Positions 8,113 to 17,376 are shown, counted from the stretch's first letter. The stretch: DNA of 64,000 nt from an uncultured bacterium (GCA_905215445.1 CAJMPZ010000002.1:1-64000), one strand, 5' to 3'. The notes: generated from the letters alone by a model not told the origin. Program-made: numbers and translations.

Positions 8113-8778
8113 ATGCCACGCGAGACCAATGCCGCCAAGCGCGAGCGCGCCATCGAGGTGTGTGAGCGCCTCAACCGTCGCTATGGCCCGGTCGAGTGCT
8201 TTTTGGACCACGAGAATCCCTTCCGCCTGCTGATCGCGGTGCTACTCTCGGCGCAAACGACCGACGCGCAGGTCAACAAGGTGACGCCGCGGCTGTTTGC
8301 CCAGTGGCCCACGCCCGAGGCCATGGCCGGGGCGAGCGTGGCTGACGTGGCGGACACCATTAAGTCACTCGGCTTTTATAAGAGTAAGGCCAAGCATGCC
8401 GTGGAGGCCGCCCAGATGATCGTTGCTGACTACGGCGGCGAGGTACCGGCCGACATGAAGGAGCTTGTAAAGCTGCCGGGCGTGGGGCGCAAGACGGCGA
8501 ACATCGTACTCAACGTGGGGTACGGCATCGTGGAAGGCATCGCAGTGGATACGCACGTCAACCGCATTGCGCACCGCCTGATGCTGAGTCCCAAGACGCA
8601 TGCCAAGGAGCCGCTCAAGACCGAGCAGGATCTGCTCAAGATTTTGCCGCACGAGTATTGGGAGTCGGTCAACCATCAGTGGATCACCTTCGGTCGCGAA
8701 ATCTGCGATGCCCGCAAACCCAAGTGCGACGAGTGTCCGCTGGCAGATTTGTGCCCCAGCGTGCGCGTAGCGGGGTAG
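8113..8778 (+). CDS. nth: Endonuclease III
   Basis: This bifunctional DNA glycosylase/AP lyase for oxidised pyrimidines has 221 residues, the usual length. Residues 40-50 read LLSAQTTDAQV. The helix-hairpin-helix LPGVGRKTANIVL carries the catalytic Lys, and the catalytic Asp lies in VDTHVNRIAHRL. The Fe-S cluster motif C-x6-C-x2-C-x5-C is complete near the C terminus. The start at 8113 is chosen because GAGGAG lies just upstream. It stands only 63 bases after the ABC transporter. Confidence 0.96.
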   Translation: MPRETNAAKRERAIEVCERLNRRYGPVECFLDHENPFRLLIAVLLSAQTTDAQVNKVTPRLFAQWPTPEAMAGASVADVADTIKSLGFYKSKAKHAVEAAQMIVADYGGEVPADMKELVKLPGVGRKTANIVLNVGYGIVEGIAVDTHVNRIAHRLMLSPKTHAKEPLKTEQDLLKILPHEYWESVNHQWITFGREICDARKPKCDECPLADLCPSVRVAG

Positions 8779-8883
8779 GGCGGAATGCATCTTCGTCTGG
8801 CGTTTTTTGCAGGGCCGGGTTTGCCCTTGAGCAGGAGTCCTCTCCATGCGCTACCATGACAAACAATGATCTTTGACGTACGA

Positions 8884-8911
8884 CCCGCCGAGCTTGCCCC
8901 GGCGGGCTTTT
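8884..8911 (+). terminator. Terminator between nth and mfd
   Basis: CCCGCCG (8884-8890) pairs with CGGCGGG (8900-8906), followed by CTTTT. Confidence 0.65.
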
Positions 8912-8936
8912 GGCGTTGCGATGCCGGAGGAACAGC

Positions 8937-11900
8937 ATGCTCATTCACCGTATAGCCGCGCAGCTCTACACTGCCGAGGCACTGCAGACCGTCGAGGCCG
9001 GACTCGATGCCGGCGAGGACGTGACGTTGGCCGTGTCGCAGTCGGGTCGCACGCTTATGGCGGCCGCCCAGTTTGCGCGCCGTCCGCGTCCCACGGTCTA
9101 TATCGTGAGCGGCGAGGACGCTGCCGATCGCGCCGCGCGCAGCCTGGCCGCCTATGTGGGCCTGGCGCACGTGTGCCGCTTTCCCGAGCGCAAGGACTAC
9201 CCGTGGCGCGAGCAGGCGCCCGACGATGCCGTGGTGGCGCAGCGCTGCGAGGCCCTGGGACGCATCGTGCGCGGTGACAACTGCATTATGGTTGCCTCGG
9301 CCCGCGCGTTGCTGCGTTGCGTGCCGCCAGTCGAGAGCCGCTACTGGGAGTCCACGACCTTTGCGGTGGGCGAGGAGATCCCTTTTGACGAGGTGCCGCA
9401 GCGCCTGGTGGGCATGGGCTATACCAATGCCGGTGCCGCCGACGCGCCCGGCCTGTTCCGCGTGCACGGTGATACCGTCGAGGTGTTCCCCGCGCAGGAG
9501 AAGGCACCCGTGCGCATTGAGTTCTTTGGCGACGAGATTGATCGCATCCGCCGCATGGTGAGTTCCACGGGGCAGACCATCGGCAACGAGGACAGCATCG
9601 AAATCTTCCCCTGCCGCGAGCTGGCGCTCACCGACGAGGCCGTTCACAACATGCACGTGGCGCTCTACCGCGCCAGCCAGGACGACAGTAAGCTGGCGGC
9701 GCTGCTCGAGATGGTGGATGCACGCATCGTCACGCCCGAGCTCGACCGCTTTTTGCCGGTGATGTACGGCCAGACCGTGAGCCCGCTGTCGCATGTGAGC
9801 GGCCAGGCGCTCGTGGTGCTGTCCGAGCCGCGCTCGCTGTTCGACGACTGCCTGCGCGCCTACGAGGATATCGAGGCACGCGCCGGCGAGGCGGGGGTCG
9901 ACCGTCTGGACGGCCTGTACGTGCGTGCCCAGCAACTCGACTTTGGTGCCCAGCAGCGCCTTAACTACGTGAGCTTGATTCGTGCCGGCGGTGCGGTGAC
10001 GGCAGAGCTCAAGATTGAGCAGCCGGCCATCGCGGGCTCGGACAATCGCTTTATGACGCGCATCCAGGAGGTCGTGGGCAAGCGCTATGCCTGCGTGTTT
10101 GCCATTCCCGACCGCGGTGCGCGCGAGTCGATGGAGCTCACCTTTGGCGACGAGGGCATCACCTTTGAGGAGTCGCTGACGGCCGCCCCCGAAAACGCCG
10201 GCGTTATCGGCGACCGCGTGCGCGTGGCGGCGGCGGATTCTGACGACCGTGCTGCTCGTCAGGCGGCCCATGCTTCGATTCGCGAGCGCCATGCCGACGC
10301 GCTCAACGCCCGCTCGCTCGAGGCGGGCGCGGCCCAGGCTGCCGCTGGTGCCGCCGTGCCCACCATCTCGCGCGGACGCGTGACCTTTGTGGATGCCGCT
10401 CTACCGCAGGGCGTGGTGGTGCCCGATGCCAATCTGGCCGTGTTCTCGATCGCCGACCTTAACGCCCGCATGGATGCCAACCGCGCGCGTAGCCGCCGAA
10501 AGGTCGACATTACGCAGATCACCTTCCCCTTTAAGCCGGGCGACTACGTGGTGCACGCAACGCATGGCATCGCGCTCTTTAGCGAGATCGCGCGCCAGGA
10601 AGTGGGCGGCAAGGAGCGCGACTACTTCTTGCTGGAATACGCCGACGGCGACAAACTCTATGTGCCGCTCGAGCAGGTCGACCGCATCACGCGCTATGTT
10701 GGCCCCGACGGCGATAAACCGCGCTTGACCAGGCTCAACACCGCCGACTGGACGCGTGCCACCAACAAGGCGCGCAAGAATGCCAAAAAGCTGGCGTTTG
10801 ACCTGGTCGACCTGTATACGCGCCGCTCTTCGATTACCGGTATCGCCTGTCCGCCCGATACGCCCGAGCAGATTGAGATGGAGGAGAGCTTCCCCTACGA
10901 CGAGACGCGCGACCAGCTGGAGGCTATTGCCGACATTAAGGCGGACATGGAGGCACCCAAGCCCATGGACCGCCTGCTGTGCGGCGACGTGGGCTTTGGC
11001 AAGACCGAGGTCGCCCTGCGCGCAGCGTTTAAGTGCGTGGACTCCGGCCGCCAGGTCATGGTACTCTGCCCCACGACTATTCTTGCCCAGCAGCACTACG
11101 AGACGTTCTTTGAACGCTTTGCCCCGTTTGGCCTTGAGGTCGAGGTGCTCAGCCGCTTCCGTACGCCGGCGCAGCAAAAGCGCGCGCTCAAGGCGTTTGC
11201 CGAGGGCACGATCGATGTGCTGATCGGCACACACCGTCTGCTTTCGGCCGACGTGAACCCCAAGAACCTGGGCCTGGTGATCATCGACGAGGAACAGCGC
11301 TTTGGTGTGCAGCACAAGGAGCAGCTCAAGAACCTGCGCGAGCAGATCGACGTGCTCACGCTTTCGGCCACGCCCATCCCGCGTACCATGCAGATGGCCA
11401 CGAGCGGCGTGCGCGACATGAGCCTGATCACCACGCCGCCGACCGGGCGCCGTCCCGTGATTGTGCACGTGGGGGAGTACGACCCCGACGTGGTGAGCGC
11501 GGCGATTCGCCTGGAGGTGGGTCGCGGCGGCCAGGTGTACTACGTGTCCAACCGCGTCAAGACCATCGACGACGCCGTGGCGCGCGTGCACGAGGCCGCG
11601 CCCGAGGCGCGCGTGGGCGTGGCGCACGGCAAGATGAGCCCGCGCGAGGTCGAGGACGTGATGATCGAGTTTGCGACCAAAAAGATCGACGTGCTCATTG
11701 CCACGACCATCGTGGAGAGCGGTATCGACAACGCGTGCGCCAACACGCTCATCATCGAGGATTCGCAGCGCCTGGGCCTAGCACAGCTCTACCAGCTCAA
11801 GGGCCGTGTGGGCCGCTCGGCCACGCAGGCCTACGCATACTTTATGTTCCCGGGCGAGCTGCCGCTCACCGAGGAGGCAACGGCGCGCCTGACTGCACTT

Positions 11901-12569
11901 TCCGAGTTCCAGGACCTGGGCAGCGGCATGCGCATCGCCATGCGCGACCTGGAGATTCGCGGCGCCGGCTCGCTCATGGGTGCCGAACAGCACGGTAACC
12001 TATCGAGCGTGGGCTTTGACCTGTTTACGCAGATGCTGGGTCAGGCCGTGGCCGAGGCGCGCGGTGACGACGATGCCGGCGTGGAGGCGGCGAGCGTGGG
12101 CATTAACCTGCCGGCCGATTACTTCTTGTCCGAGGAGTACCTGCCGGCGGTGGACCAGCGCGTGCTCGTGTACCGCAAGCTCGCGGCGGCCGAGGACCTG
12201 GAGAGCATCGACGAGGTACAGGAAGAGACCGAGGCCGCGCATGGCGAGCTGCCGTTGGCGGGACTCAATCTGTTCAACCGCGCGCGTATCCGTATCCGCG
12301 GCGAGCGCTTGGGGCTCGAGAGCGTCACGCTCAGCGGCGGGCGCATCACGTTTTTGGGCGTCGACGTGCCCAAGAAGGTGGCCTTTGAGTTCAAGAATCG
12401 CTATGGCGCGGTGAACTTCCCCAAGAGCCGCAAGCTGTCGGTGCCTTACAAGGCGGGCGCCGGTGCGGGCAGCGGCCTGGGCCGCGGTCTCGACGCCAAC
12501 GACGGCACCGGCCCCGTGGCCGCGGCGCTCATGCTGCTGCAGCAGCTGGGTGCTACTGACGATGACTAA
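8937..12569 (+). CDS. mfd: Transcription-repair coupling factor
   Basis: Mfd removes RNA polymerase stalled at DNA lesions and recruits UvrA. The protein has 1210 residues, close to the family norm. The N-terminal UvrB-like part is followed by an RNA-polymerase-interaction (CarD-like) domain starting near residue 533 (KPGDYVVHATHGIALF). The translocase core has Walker A GDVGFGKTEVA, the DEEQRFGV box and the TATPIPRTMQMA motif. The C-terminal TRCF domain contains the ILPADYFLSEEY-like segment, here NLPADYFLSEEYLP. The ATG at 8937 follows CGGAGG; the upstream in-frame ATG has no site. A glycine-rich tail (AGAGSGLGRGLD) near the end is unusual but looks like a simple linker. Confidence 0.97.
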   Translation: MLIHRIAAQLYTAEALQTVEAGLDAGEDVTLAVSQSGRTLMAAAQFARRPRPTVYIVSGEDAADRAARSLAAYVGLAHVCRFPERKDYPWREQAPDDAVVAQRCEALGRIVRGDNCIMVASARALLRCVPPVESRYWESTTFAVGEEIPFDEVPQRLVGMGYTNAGAADAPGLFRVHGDTVEVFPAQEKAPVRIEFFGDEIDRIRRMVSSTGQTIGNEDSIEIFPCRELALTDEAVHNMHVALYRASQDDSKLAALLEMVDARIVTPELDRFLPVMYGQTVSPLSHVSGQALVVLSEPRSLFDDCLRAYEDIEARAGEAGVDRLDGLYVRAQQLDFGAQQRLNYVSLIRAGGAVTAELKIEQPAIAGSDNRFMTRIQEVVGKRYACVFAIPDRGARESMELTFGDEGITFEESLTAAPENAGVIGDRVRVAAADSDDRAARQAAHASIRERHADALNARSLEAGAAQAAAGAAVPTISRGRVTFVDAALPQGVVVPDANLAVFSIADLNARMDANRARSRRKVDITQITFPFKPGDYVVHATHGIALFSEIARQEVGGKERDYFLLEYADGDKLYVPLEQVDRITRYVGPDGDKPRLTRLNTADWTRATNKARKNAKKLAFDLVDLYTRRSSITGIACPPDTPEQIEMEESFPYDETRDQLEAIADIKADMEAPKPMDRLLCGDVGFGKTEVALRAAFKCVDSGRQVMVLCPTTILAQQHYETFFERFAPFGLEVEVLSRFRTPAQQKRALKAFAEGTIDVLIGTHRLLSADVNPKNLGLVIIDEEQRFGVQHKEQLKNLREQIDVLTLSATPIPRTMQMATSGVRDMSLITTPPTGRRPVIVHVGEYDPDVVSAAIRLEVGRGGQVYYVSNRVKTIDDAVARVHEAAPEARVGVAHGKMSPREVEDVMIEFATKKIDVLIATTIVESGIDNACANTLIIEDSQRLGLAQLYQLKGRVGRSATQAYAYFMFPGELPLTEEATARLTALSEFQDLGSGMRIAMRDLEIRGAGSLMGAEQHGNLSSVGFDLFTQMLGQAVAEARGDDDAGVEAASVGINLPADYFLSEEYLPAVDQRVLVYRKLAAAEDLESIDEVQEETEAAHGELPLAGLNLFNRARIRIRGERLGLESVTLSGGRITFLGVDVPKKVAFEFKNRYGAVNFPKSRKLSVPYKAGAGAGSGLGRGLDANDGTGPVAAALMLLQQLGATDDD

Positions 12570-12580
12570 CAAGTAAGTCG

Positions 12581-12686
12581 GTGGGACAAAGTTATCAGTA
12601 GTTTTTGTCCCAGGTGCGATAGTCGCATCGAGCCTGTCAACGCAAGCGACCCTGGGACAAAACTACTGATAGCTTTGTCCCGCCAC
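12581..12686. repeat. Palindromic element with GGGACAAA ends
   Basis: Arms 12581-12614 and 12651-12686 are near-perfect inverted copies. Each contains GGGACAAA, then TATCAGTAGTTTT, then TGTCCCAGG. They flank a 36-base centre. The element lies between mfd and the PAP2 gene and resembles a REP/MITE-type insertion. Confidence 0.8.
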
Positions 12687-12723
12687 GTTGCGGGTCGACC
12701 CTTCGCCCGATGGAAAGGAAAGC

Positions 12724-13587
12724 ATGTTCGGGTACATCTACAAGAAAGACGCCGCTGCCATTGCGGTTGTCCTGTGCCTTTGTCTGGGCGTGGGCAGCTT
12801 TTTCGATTATCAGATCTCGAGCGCGCTGTTCAACATCGGCAGCATGTACGGCCGCTTTATCGAGGCCGCCGGCGAGCTGCCGTTTGAGCTGACGGCGAGC
12901 GTCGCGGGCGTTATGCTCGTGCGCGCGGTGCGTCCCGACTCCAGGGGGAGCAAATGGCTCGCCGTGCTCGGCATCCTCGTCAACGTTGGCCTGGCCGGCT
13001 ACGAGATCGTCTCGTCCCTGAAGGTTGGCGGCAAACTCATCGCTGTCCAGTTGGTGCTGACGTTTGTGCTGGTCATCGCTGCCAACCTTGTCGTCTATCG
13101 CCTCACGCGCGACACCGACTCCGACGAGCTCGCGCGCTGGGCGCTGATGGTGCTTGCCGTGTGGGTCGCTCAGGCCATCATCCTCAACGTGGTTGTCAAG
13201 CCGCTGTGGTCGCGCCCGCGCATGCGCGTGATCGAGGTCACGCCGGGGCTCAATTTTCAGCCGTGGTGGGTAATCGGCAACCCCGACAAGTGGAGCTATA
13301 TTGCGGCCGGCGTAATCAAGGACGGCTTTAAGTCGTTCGCGAGCGGGCACACCGCGCATGCGGCAATCGGCCTTATGCTTGCGGGGCTTCCCGCGGCGGC
13401 CTTTACGGAAAAGCCTTCGCGTCGTCGCGTGGTCTTTTGGGTGGCGGCGGCCGTCGCGGCGCTCGTCGCCTTTGGCCGTATCGTGATCGGTGCACACTTT
13501 TTGACTGACGTGAGCTGCGGCTTTGCCCTGGTGTTGGCACTTGAGTGCCTTGCCGCGCGCGTTGCCTATCCTCACGGCGTACAATAG
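12724..13587 (+). CDS. PAP2-family membrane phosphatase
   Basis: This 287-residue integral membrane protein has about six predicted helices. It carries the three type 2 phosphatidic acid phosphatase motifs: KPLWSRPRMR (KX6RP-like), SGHTAHA, and GRIVIGAHFLTDV with the catalytic His. Substrates of the family are lipid phosphates such as phosphatidate or undecaprenyl pyrophosphate; which one applies here is not visible. The ATG at 12724 follows GGAAAGGAA. Confidence 0.88.
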   Translation: MFGYIYKKDAAAIAVVLCLCLGVGSFFDYQISSALFNIGSMYGRFIEAAGELPFELTASVAGVMLVRAVRPDSRGSKWLAVLGILVNVGLAGYEIVSSLKVGGKLIAVQLVLTFVLVIAANLVVYRLTRDTDSDELARWALMVLAVWVAQAIILNVVVKPLWSRPRMRVIEVTPGLNFQPWWVIGNPDKWSYIAAGVIKDGFKSFASGHTAHAAIGLMLAGLPAAAFTEKPSRRRVVFWVAAAVAALVAFGRIVIGAHFLTDVSCGFALVLALECLAARVAYPHGVQ

Positions 13588-13632
13588 CCCCGTTTGAATC
13601 ATCTGGACGATACCTGGTAAGAGAGGATTGCC

Positions 13633-14658
13633 ATGCTCGCGTTCAACAACGACTATTCCCACGGCGCACACCCGGCGGTACTGCAGGCGCTCGTCGACAC
13701 CAACATGGAGCCGCAGCCCGGCTACGGCACCGATGCGCATACCGAGCGCGCCAAGCAGCTGATCCGCGAGGCCTGTCAGGCTCCCGATGCCGACGTATTT
13801 TTGCTGGTGGGCGGCACGCAGACCAACGCGACGGTGATTGACATGCTGCTCGCGCCGTACGAGGGCGTGGTTGCCGCCGAGACCGGCCACGTTGCCTGCC
13901 ACGAGGCGGGCGCCATCGAGTTTGGCGGCCACAAGGTGCTCACCATTCCCGGCTACGAGGGCAAGATGCACGCCGAGGATCTCGAAAACTATATCCAGGT
14001 GTTCTACGAAAACGAGAGCTGCGAGCACATGGTGTTTCCGGGCGCCGTGTACGTGAGCCTGTCGACCGAGTACGGCACGCTGTACTCCAAGGCCGAGCTG
14101 GCCGAGATTTATGCGGTGTGCCAGAAGCGCGAGATTCCGCTGTTTGTGGATGGCGCCCGCCTGGCCTATGCGCTGGCAGCCGATGAGTGCGACATTACCC
14201 TGCCCGAGCTGGCGCAGCTGTGCGACGTGTTCTACATCGGCGGCACCAAGTGCGGCGCGCTTTGCGGCGAGGCTGTGGTGTTCTGCGGCATGCACGCTCC
14301 GGCGCATCCCATTCCGCGTATTAAGCAGCACGGCGCGCTGTTGGCCAAGGGCCGCCTGACGGGCGTGCAGTTTGAGGCGCTCTTTACCGATGGCCTGTAT
14401 TTTGAGATTGGTCGACAGGCGATTCAGACGGCCCAGGCGCTGCGTCGTGTGCTGCACGAGCGCGGCTACCAGTTCTTTTTGGAGACGCCCACAAACCAGC
14501 AGTTCGTGATTTTGCCCAACGAGGACATGGCCCGCATTCGCGAGCATGCGGCGATCGAGTACTGGGAAAAGTACGACGATACCCACACGGTGGTGCGCTT
14601 TTGCACCAGCTGGGCCACGACGCAGGAGGACATCGACGCGCTGGCGGCTGTCCTGTAG
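13633..14658 (+). CDS. Threonine-aldolase-like PLP enzyme (beta-eliminating lyase family)
   Basis: This 341-residue fold-type I PLP enzyme is related to low-specificity L-threonine aldolase, which cleaves threonine to glycine and acetaldehyde. It opens with the family-like NDYSHGAHPAVL. The PLP-phosphate region GGTQTNATV lies near residues 58-66. VDGARLAYAL carries the Asp that contacts the pyridine nitrogen. The Schiff-base Lys is in FYIGGTKCGAL (near residue 212). A ribosome site (GAGAGGA) precedes the ATG. The neighbours give no pathway hint, and related beta-eliminating lyases cannot be excluded. Confidence 0.87.
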   Translation: MLAFNNDYSHGAHPAVLQALVDTNMEPQPGYGTDAHTERAKQLIREACQAPDADVFLLVGGTQTNATVIDMLLAPYEGVVAAETGHVACHEAGAIEFGGHKVLTIPGYEGKMHAEDLENYIQVFYENESCEHMVFPGAVYVSLSTEYGTLYSKAELAEIYAVCQKREIPLFVDGARLAYALAADECDITLPELAQLCDVFYIGGTKCGALCGEAVVFCGMHAPAHPIPRIKQHGALLAKGRLTGVQFEALFTDGLYFEIGRQAIQTAQALRRVLHERGYQFFLETPTNQQFVILPNEDMARIREHAAIEYWEKYDDTHTVVRFCTSWATTQEDIDALAAVL

Positions 14659-14676
14659 CCTGATGTAATGACGAGG

Positions 14677-14718
14677 GGCCGCCTTGCGCTGGGTTTGGCG
14701 CAAGGCGGCCTTTGTTTT
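14677..14718 (+). terminator. Strong terminator after the threonine-aldolase-like gene
   Basis: GGCCGCCTTGCGC (14677-14689) pairs perfectly with GCGCAAGGCGGCC (14698-14710), followed by TTTGTTTTTG. Confidence 0.9.
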
Positions 14719-14735
14719 TGAGAGAGAAGGGTTGT

Positions 14736-15317
14736 ATGACCGAGATGTCCGAGCCGGCGATTCGCCTGGCGACGCCCGAAGACGCGCCGGCGTTGCTTGC
14801 CATCTATGAGCCGTATGTGCGCCAGACGGCGATTACCTGCGAATACGAGGTGCCGAGCGTTGAGGAGTTCGCCGGGCGCATCGAGCGTACGCTCAAGCGC
14901 TATCCGTATCTGGTGATGGAGCTGGACGGGCGTCCGGTAGGCTATGCCTATGCGAGTCCGCTCAACAGCCGCGAGGCATACGACTGGTCGGTCGAGACGT
15001 CGATTTACCTGGCACGCGACGTGCGCCACGGCGGGCTGGGCCGCAAGCTGCACGATGCGCTCAAGCAGTGCCTGATCGCGATGGGCATCACCAACATGTG
15101 CGCGCTCATCGCCGTGCCGCACGACAAGGACGACGAGTATCTAACGCACAACAGCCAGGACTTCCATGCCCATATGGGATATCGCTTGGTGGGTGCTTTC
15201 GACCGCTGTGCCCAAAAGTTCGGCCGCTGGTACGACATGTGCTGGATGGAGCTGGTCCTGGCCGAGCGCACCCCCAACCAGCCCAAACCAACCTGGTCCC
15301 CCGACCTCCTCGCCTAA
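14736..15317 (+). CDS. GNAT-family N-acetyltransferase, phosphinothricin-acetyltransferase-like
   Basis: This 193-residue GNAT protein fits the phosphinothricin/methionine-sulfone acetyltransferase group. It starts with IRLATPEDAPALLAIYEPYV. A Thr-Phe-Glu-like segment (ITCEYEVPSVEEF) follows, then GYAYASPLNSREAYDWSVETSIYL, and the acetyl-CoA-binding loop RHGGLGRKLHDAL near residues 94-106. The C-terminal GYRLVGAFDRCAQKFGRWYD is also typical. Likely substrates are amino-acid analogues, but not certainly. The ATG at 14736 follows AGAGAAGG. Confidence 0.85.
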   Translation: MTEMSEPAIRLATPEDAPALLAIYEPYVRQTAITCEYEVPSVEEFAGRIERTLKRYPYLVMELDGRPVGYAYASPLNSREAYDWSVETSIYLARDVRHGGLGRKLHDALKQCLIAMGITNMCALIAVPHDKDDEYLTHNSQDFHAHMGYRLVGAFDRCAQKFGRWYDMCWMELVLAERTPNQPKPTWSPDLLA

Positions 15318-15354
15318 AACCACCACAAAGGTGCCTATCCCCATTGTGGTGGTT
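15317..15354. repeat. Palindromic element, CCACCACAAAG family (copy 1)
   Basis: AACCACCACAA pairs with TTGTGGTGGTT around TGCCTATCC. Nearly the same sequence recurs at 32702-32740. It overlaps the stop codons of the two convergent genes here and may act as their shared terminator. Confidence 0.8.
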
Positions 15355-16075
15355 AGCCGATGGGCTCGGTGTATTTGGCGCGGTCGGTGCGCTGGATGCG
15401 CTTGGAGATATGGAGCGGGCGGCCGTCGGTGTCGTAGACGTAGTCGGTGATTAGGATCAGCGCCTGCCCGCGCTCGACGTTGAGCAAAAACGCCTCGTTT
15501 TGCGAGGCATAGCACACCTCAAAGGTCTTATGCCCCTGCGCCGGCGTACGATGGAACTCCTGGCGCAGCGTGGCGTAGAGCGAACCGTTGATATCGCGAT
15601 CGATGAGCGACCCAAAGCTTGGCGGCAGATAGGTGGTCTCCAGGCACAGCGGCGCGTCGTCCAGGTAGCGCAGGCGGACAAGTTTGACGAGCTTGCTGCC
15701 CGCGGCGGCGTCAAAGAACTTAGCTATGCTGCCGGCCGCCTTGGTAAAGCCCGAGTCCACCGTGCGCGTGGTGGGCTTCATGCCCTGGCCTTCGACCTGC
15801 TTGGTATAGCTCGAAAACACCAGGTTGTTCTCGTGGAGCGCGGGCGTGTCGGCCACAAAGGTGCCACGTCCGCGCTCGGTGCGCACCAGGCCCTCGTCAA
15901 CTAACACCTTAAGCGCGTGGCGCACGGTGCTGCGCGACAGCCCCGATTCGTCCATGAGCTCCATCTCGGACGGCAGCTTGTCTCCGCGTGCGTAGGTGCC
16001 GGCGGCGATGCGGTCACGCAGCGTACTCGCCAGACGCTCGTATTGGGCCAAGTTCTTTTTTGACGAAGTGCTCAT
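15353..16075 (-). CDS. GntR/UTRA-family transcriptional regulator
   Basis: This 240-residue HutC-type regulator has an N-terminal winged helix, with PSEMELMDESGLSRSTVRHAL near residues 35-55 and the wing ERGRGTFVAD. The UTRA effector-binding domain follows from about residue 85 (FFDAAAGSKLVKLVRLRYLDD, PLCLETTYLP, ILITDYVYDTDGRPLHIS). It is transcribed away from the SIS-domain deglycase gene at 16281, and two copies of TGTATxTAACTTGTATGC lie between them. It most likely represses that gene and itself, with a sugar phosphate as inducer (inference). Confidence 0.9.
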   Translation of the reverse strand: MSTSSKKNLAQYERLASTLRDRIAAGTYARGDKLPSEMELMDESGLSRSTVRHALKVLVDEGLVRTERGRGTFVADTPALHENNLVFSSYTKQVEGQGMKPTTRTVDSGFTKAAGSIAKFFDAAAGSKLVKLVRLRYLDDAPLCLETTYLPPSFGSLIDRDINGSLYATLRQEFHRTPAQGHKTFEVCYASQNEAFLLNVERGQALILITDYVYDTDGRPLHISKRIQRTDRAKYTEPIG

Positions 16076-16085
16076 GCGAACAACC

Positions 16086-16103
16086 TGTATCTAACTTGTA
16101 TGC
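16086..16103. promoter_or_regulatory. Candidate GntR operator, copy 1
   Basis: TGTATCTAACTTGTATGC just upstream of the GntR start matches 16225-16242 at 17 of 18 positions. A shorter related piece (GCATGTATCCAAC) lies in between. Confidence 0.65.
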
Positions 16104-16224
16104 TTACTGAACCAAGCATGTATCCAACATGACAACAAAACCGCTGGTAATGGATTGTCGAAAACTTTACCAGCAAAATTTCTAAGACAAATATAGCATA
16201 CAACTAGTCGACATAACCAAAACG

Positions 16225-16242
16225 TGTATGTAACTTGTATGC
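16225..16242. promoter_or_regulatory. Candidate GntR operator, copy 2
   Basis: TGTATGTAACTTGTATGC lies 39 bases before the deglycase start codon. A repressor bound here would block that gene. Confidence 0.65.
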
Positions 16243-16280
16243 CATCGAGAGCATCAAACGAGAAGAAAGGCTGATGCACG

Positions 16281-17273
16281 ATGACTACTCAGGAACAGGT
16301 TAAGGACGTCGTCTCCCAGGTTTTGGCTGACAAGGCAGACAAGGGCGGCATCAAGCGCGTCGTGTGGATTGGCGCCGGCGGATCCAACGGCGGCAACTAT
16401 CCTGCCCAGTACTTTATGGAGCACGAGGCCACGCAGGTCGTGAGCTCCAGCTACACCAGCAACGAGTTCGTGCACGCCACGCCTGCCTACGTCAACGAGA
16501 ACACCCTGGCCGTCGTCGTGTCCATGCGCGGCACCAAGGAGACCATCGTCGCCGCCCAGGTCGCCAAGGACCACGGCGCCAGCACCATCGCCATCTATGT
16601 TGACGAGTCCGGCCTCACCGAGGTCTGCGACTACAAGATCCAGTATGACAGCCTGGCCGTTGACGAGTCCTGCATGGGCCGTACCAACTCCGCCGTCGTG
16701 ACCATGATCGCCATGGAGCTCACGCAGCAGACCGAGGGCTATGCCGAGTACGAGACCGCTATGGCCGCTTTCGACCTGGTCGACCCCATCTATCGCAAGG
16801 CCGTCGAGTACACCCGTCCGCTCGCTGCCAAGTGGGCCGAGCAGAACGCCGACAAGCCCTGCATCAACGTCATGGCTCAGGGCCCGCTCTTTGGTGCCGC
16901 CTACGTCTTTAGCATCTGCAATGTGCAGGAGATGCTGCAGATCGACTCCTGCACCATCAACACCTGCGACTTCTTCCACGGCCCCTTCGAGATCCTGGAC
17001 AAGCGCACCTCGCTGTTCCAGCTCATCAGCGTCGGCCGCAGCCGCTGCAACGACGAGCGCGGCATCCGTTTCGTCAACCAGTACGGTGGCGATCGCGTCT
17101 ATCAGCTCGACGCCAAGGAGCTTGGCCTCAACGACATCAAGGACAGCGTGAGCGAATACTTCAACCACCTGATCTTTGCCCCGATCCTCAACAACGTCTA
17201 CATGCGTGCGCTCTCCGCCGTCACCCACAAGGATTACATGACGCGCCGTTACATGTGGAAGCTGGATTACTAA
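16281..17273 (+). CDS. SIS-domain fructosamine-6-phosphate deglycase-like protein (FrlB family), copy 1
   Basis: This 330-residue protein has two SIS (sugar isomerase) domains. The family (FrlB, FraB, GfrE/GfrF) splits 6-phosphorylated Amadori compounds into glucose-6-phosphate and an amine or amino acid. The first SIS domain shows WIGAGGSNGGNYPAQ near residue 30. Glu217 (VQEML) and His233 (DFFHGPFE) are 16 residues apart, the spacing of the reported FraB catalytic pair. The residue before FFHG is Asp rather than the Glu seen in the other four copies. The C terminus TRRYMWKLDY matches the RRY...Y end of FrlB. No PTS genes are attached. It is controlled, by inference, by the divergent GntR gene. 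Substrate is unknown. Confidence 0.85.
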   Translation: MTTQEQVKDVVSQVLADKADKGGIKRVVWIGAGGSNGGNYPAQYFMEHEATQVVSSSYTSNEFVHATPAYVNENTLAVVVSMRGTKETIVAAQVAKDHGASTIAIYVDESGLTEVCDYKIQYDSLAVDESCMGRTNSAVVTMIAMELTQQTEGYAEYETAMAAFDLVDPIYRKAVEYTRPLAAKWAEQNADKPCINVMAQGPLFGAAYVFSICNVQEMLQIDSCTINTCDFFHGPFEILDKRTSLFQLISVGRSRCNDERGIRFVNQYGGDRVYQLDAKELGLNDIKDSVSEYFNHLIFAPILNNVYMRALSAVTHKDYMTRRYMWKLDY

Positions 17274-17309
17274 GGGATAGAGCGGCCTAACAGCCCAATA
17301 CCCCTCATG

Positions 17310-17376
17310 AGTTGCGGTGGAATAGTTCCTGTTTGGGAGCGTGAAGCCTCTGTTTGAGAACTATTTCACCGCAACT
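17310..17376. repeat. Inverted repeat with AGTTGCGGTG ends
   Basis: Arms 17310-17328 and 17358-17376 match over 19 bases with one mismatch. The loop contains CCTGTTTGGGA. It lies downstream of the deglycase. A nearby CTTGGGGACGTTCCC (from 17388) resembles half of the element at 25739. Confidence 0.75.
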
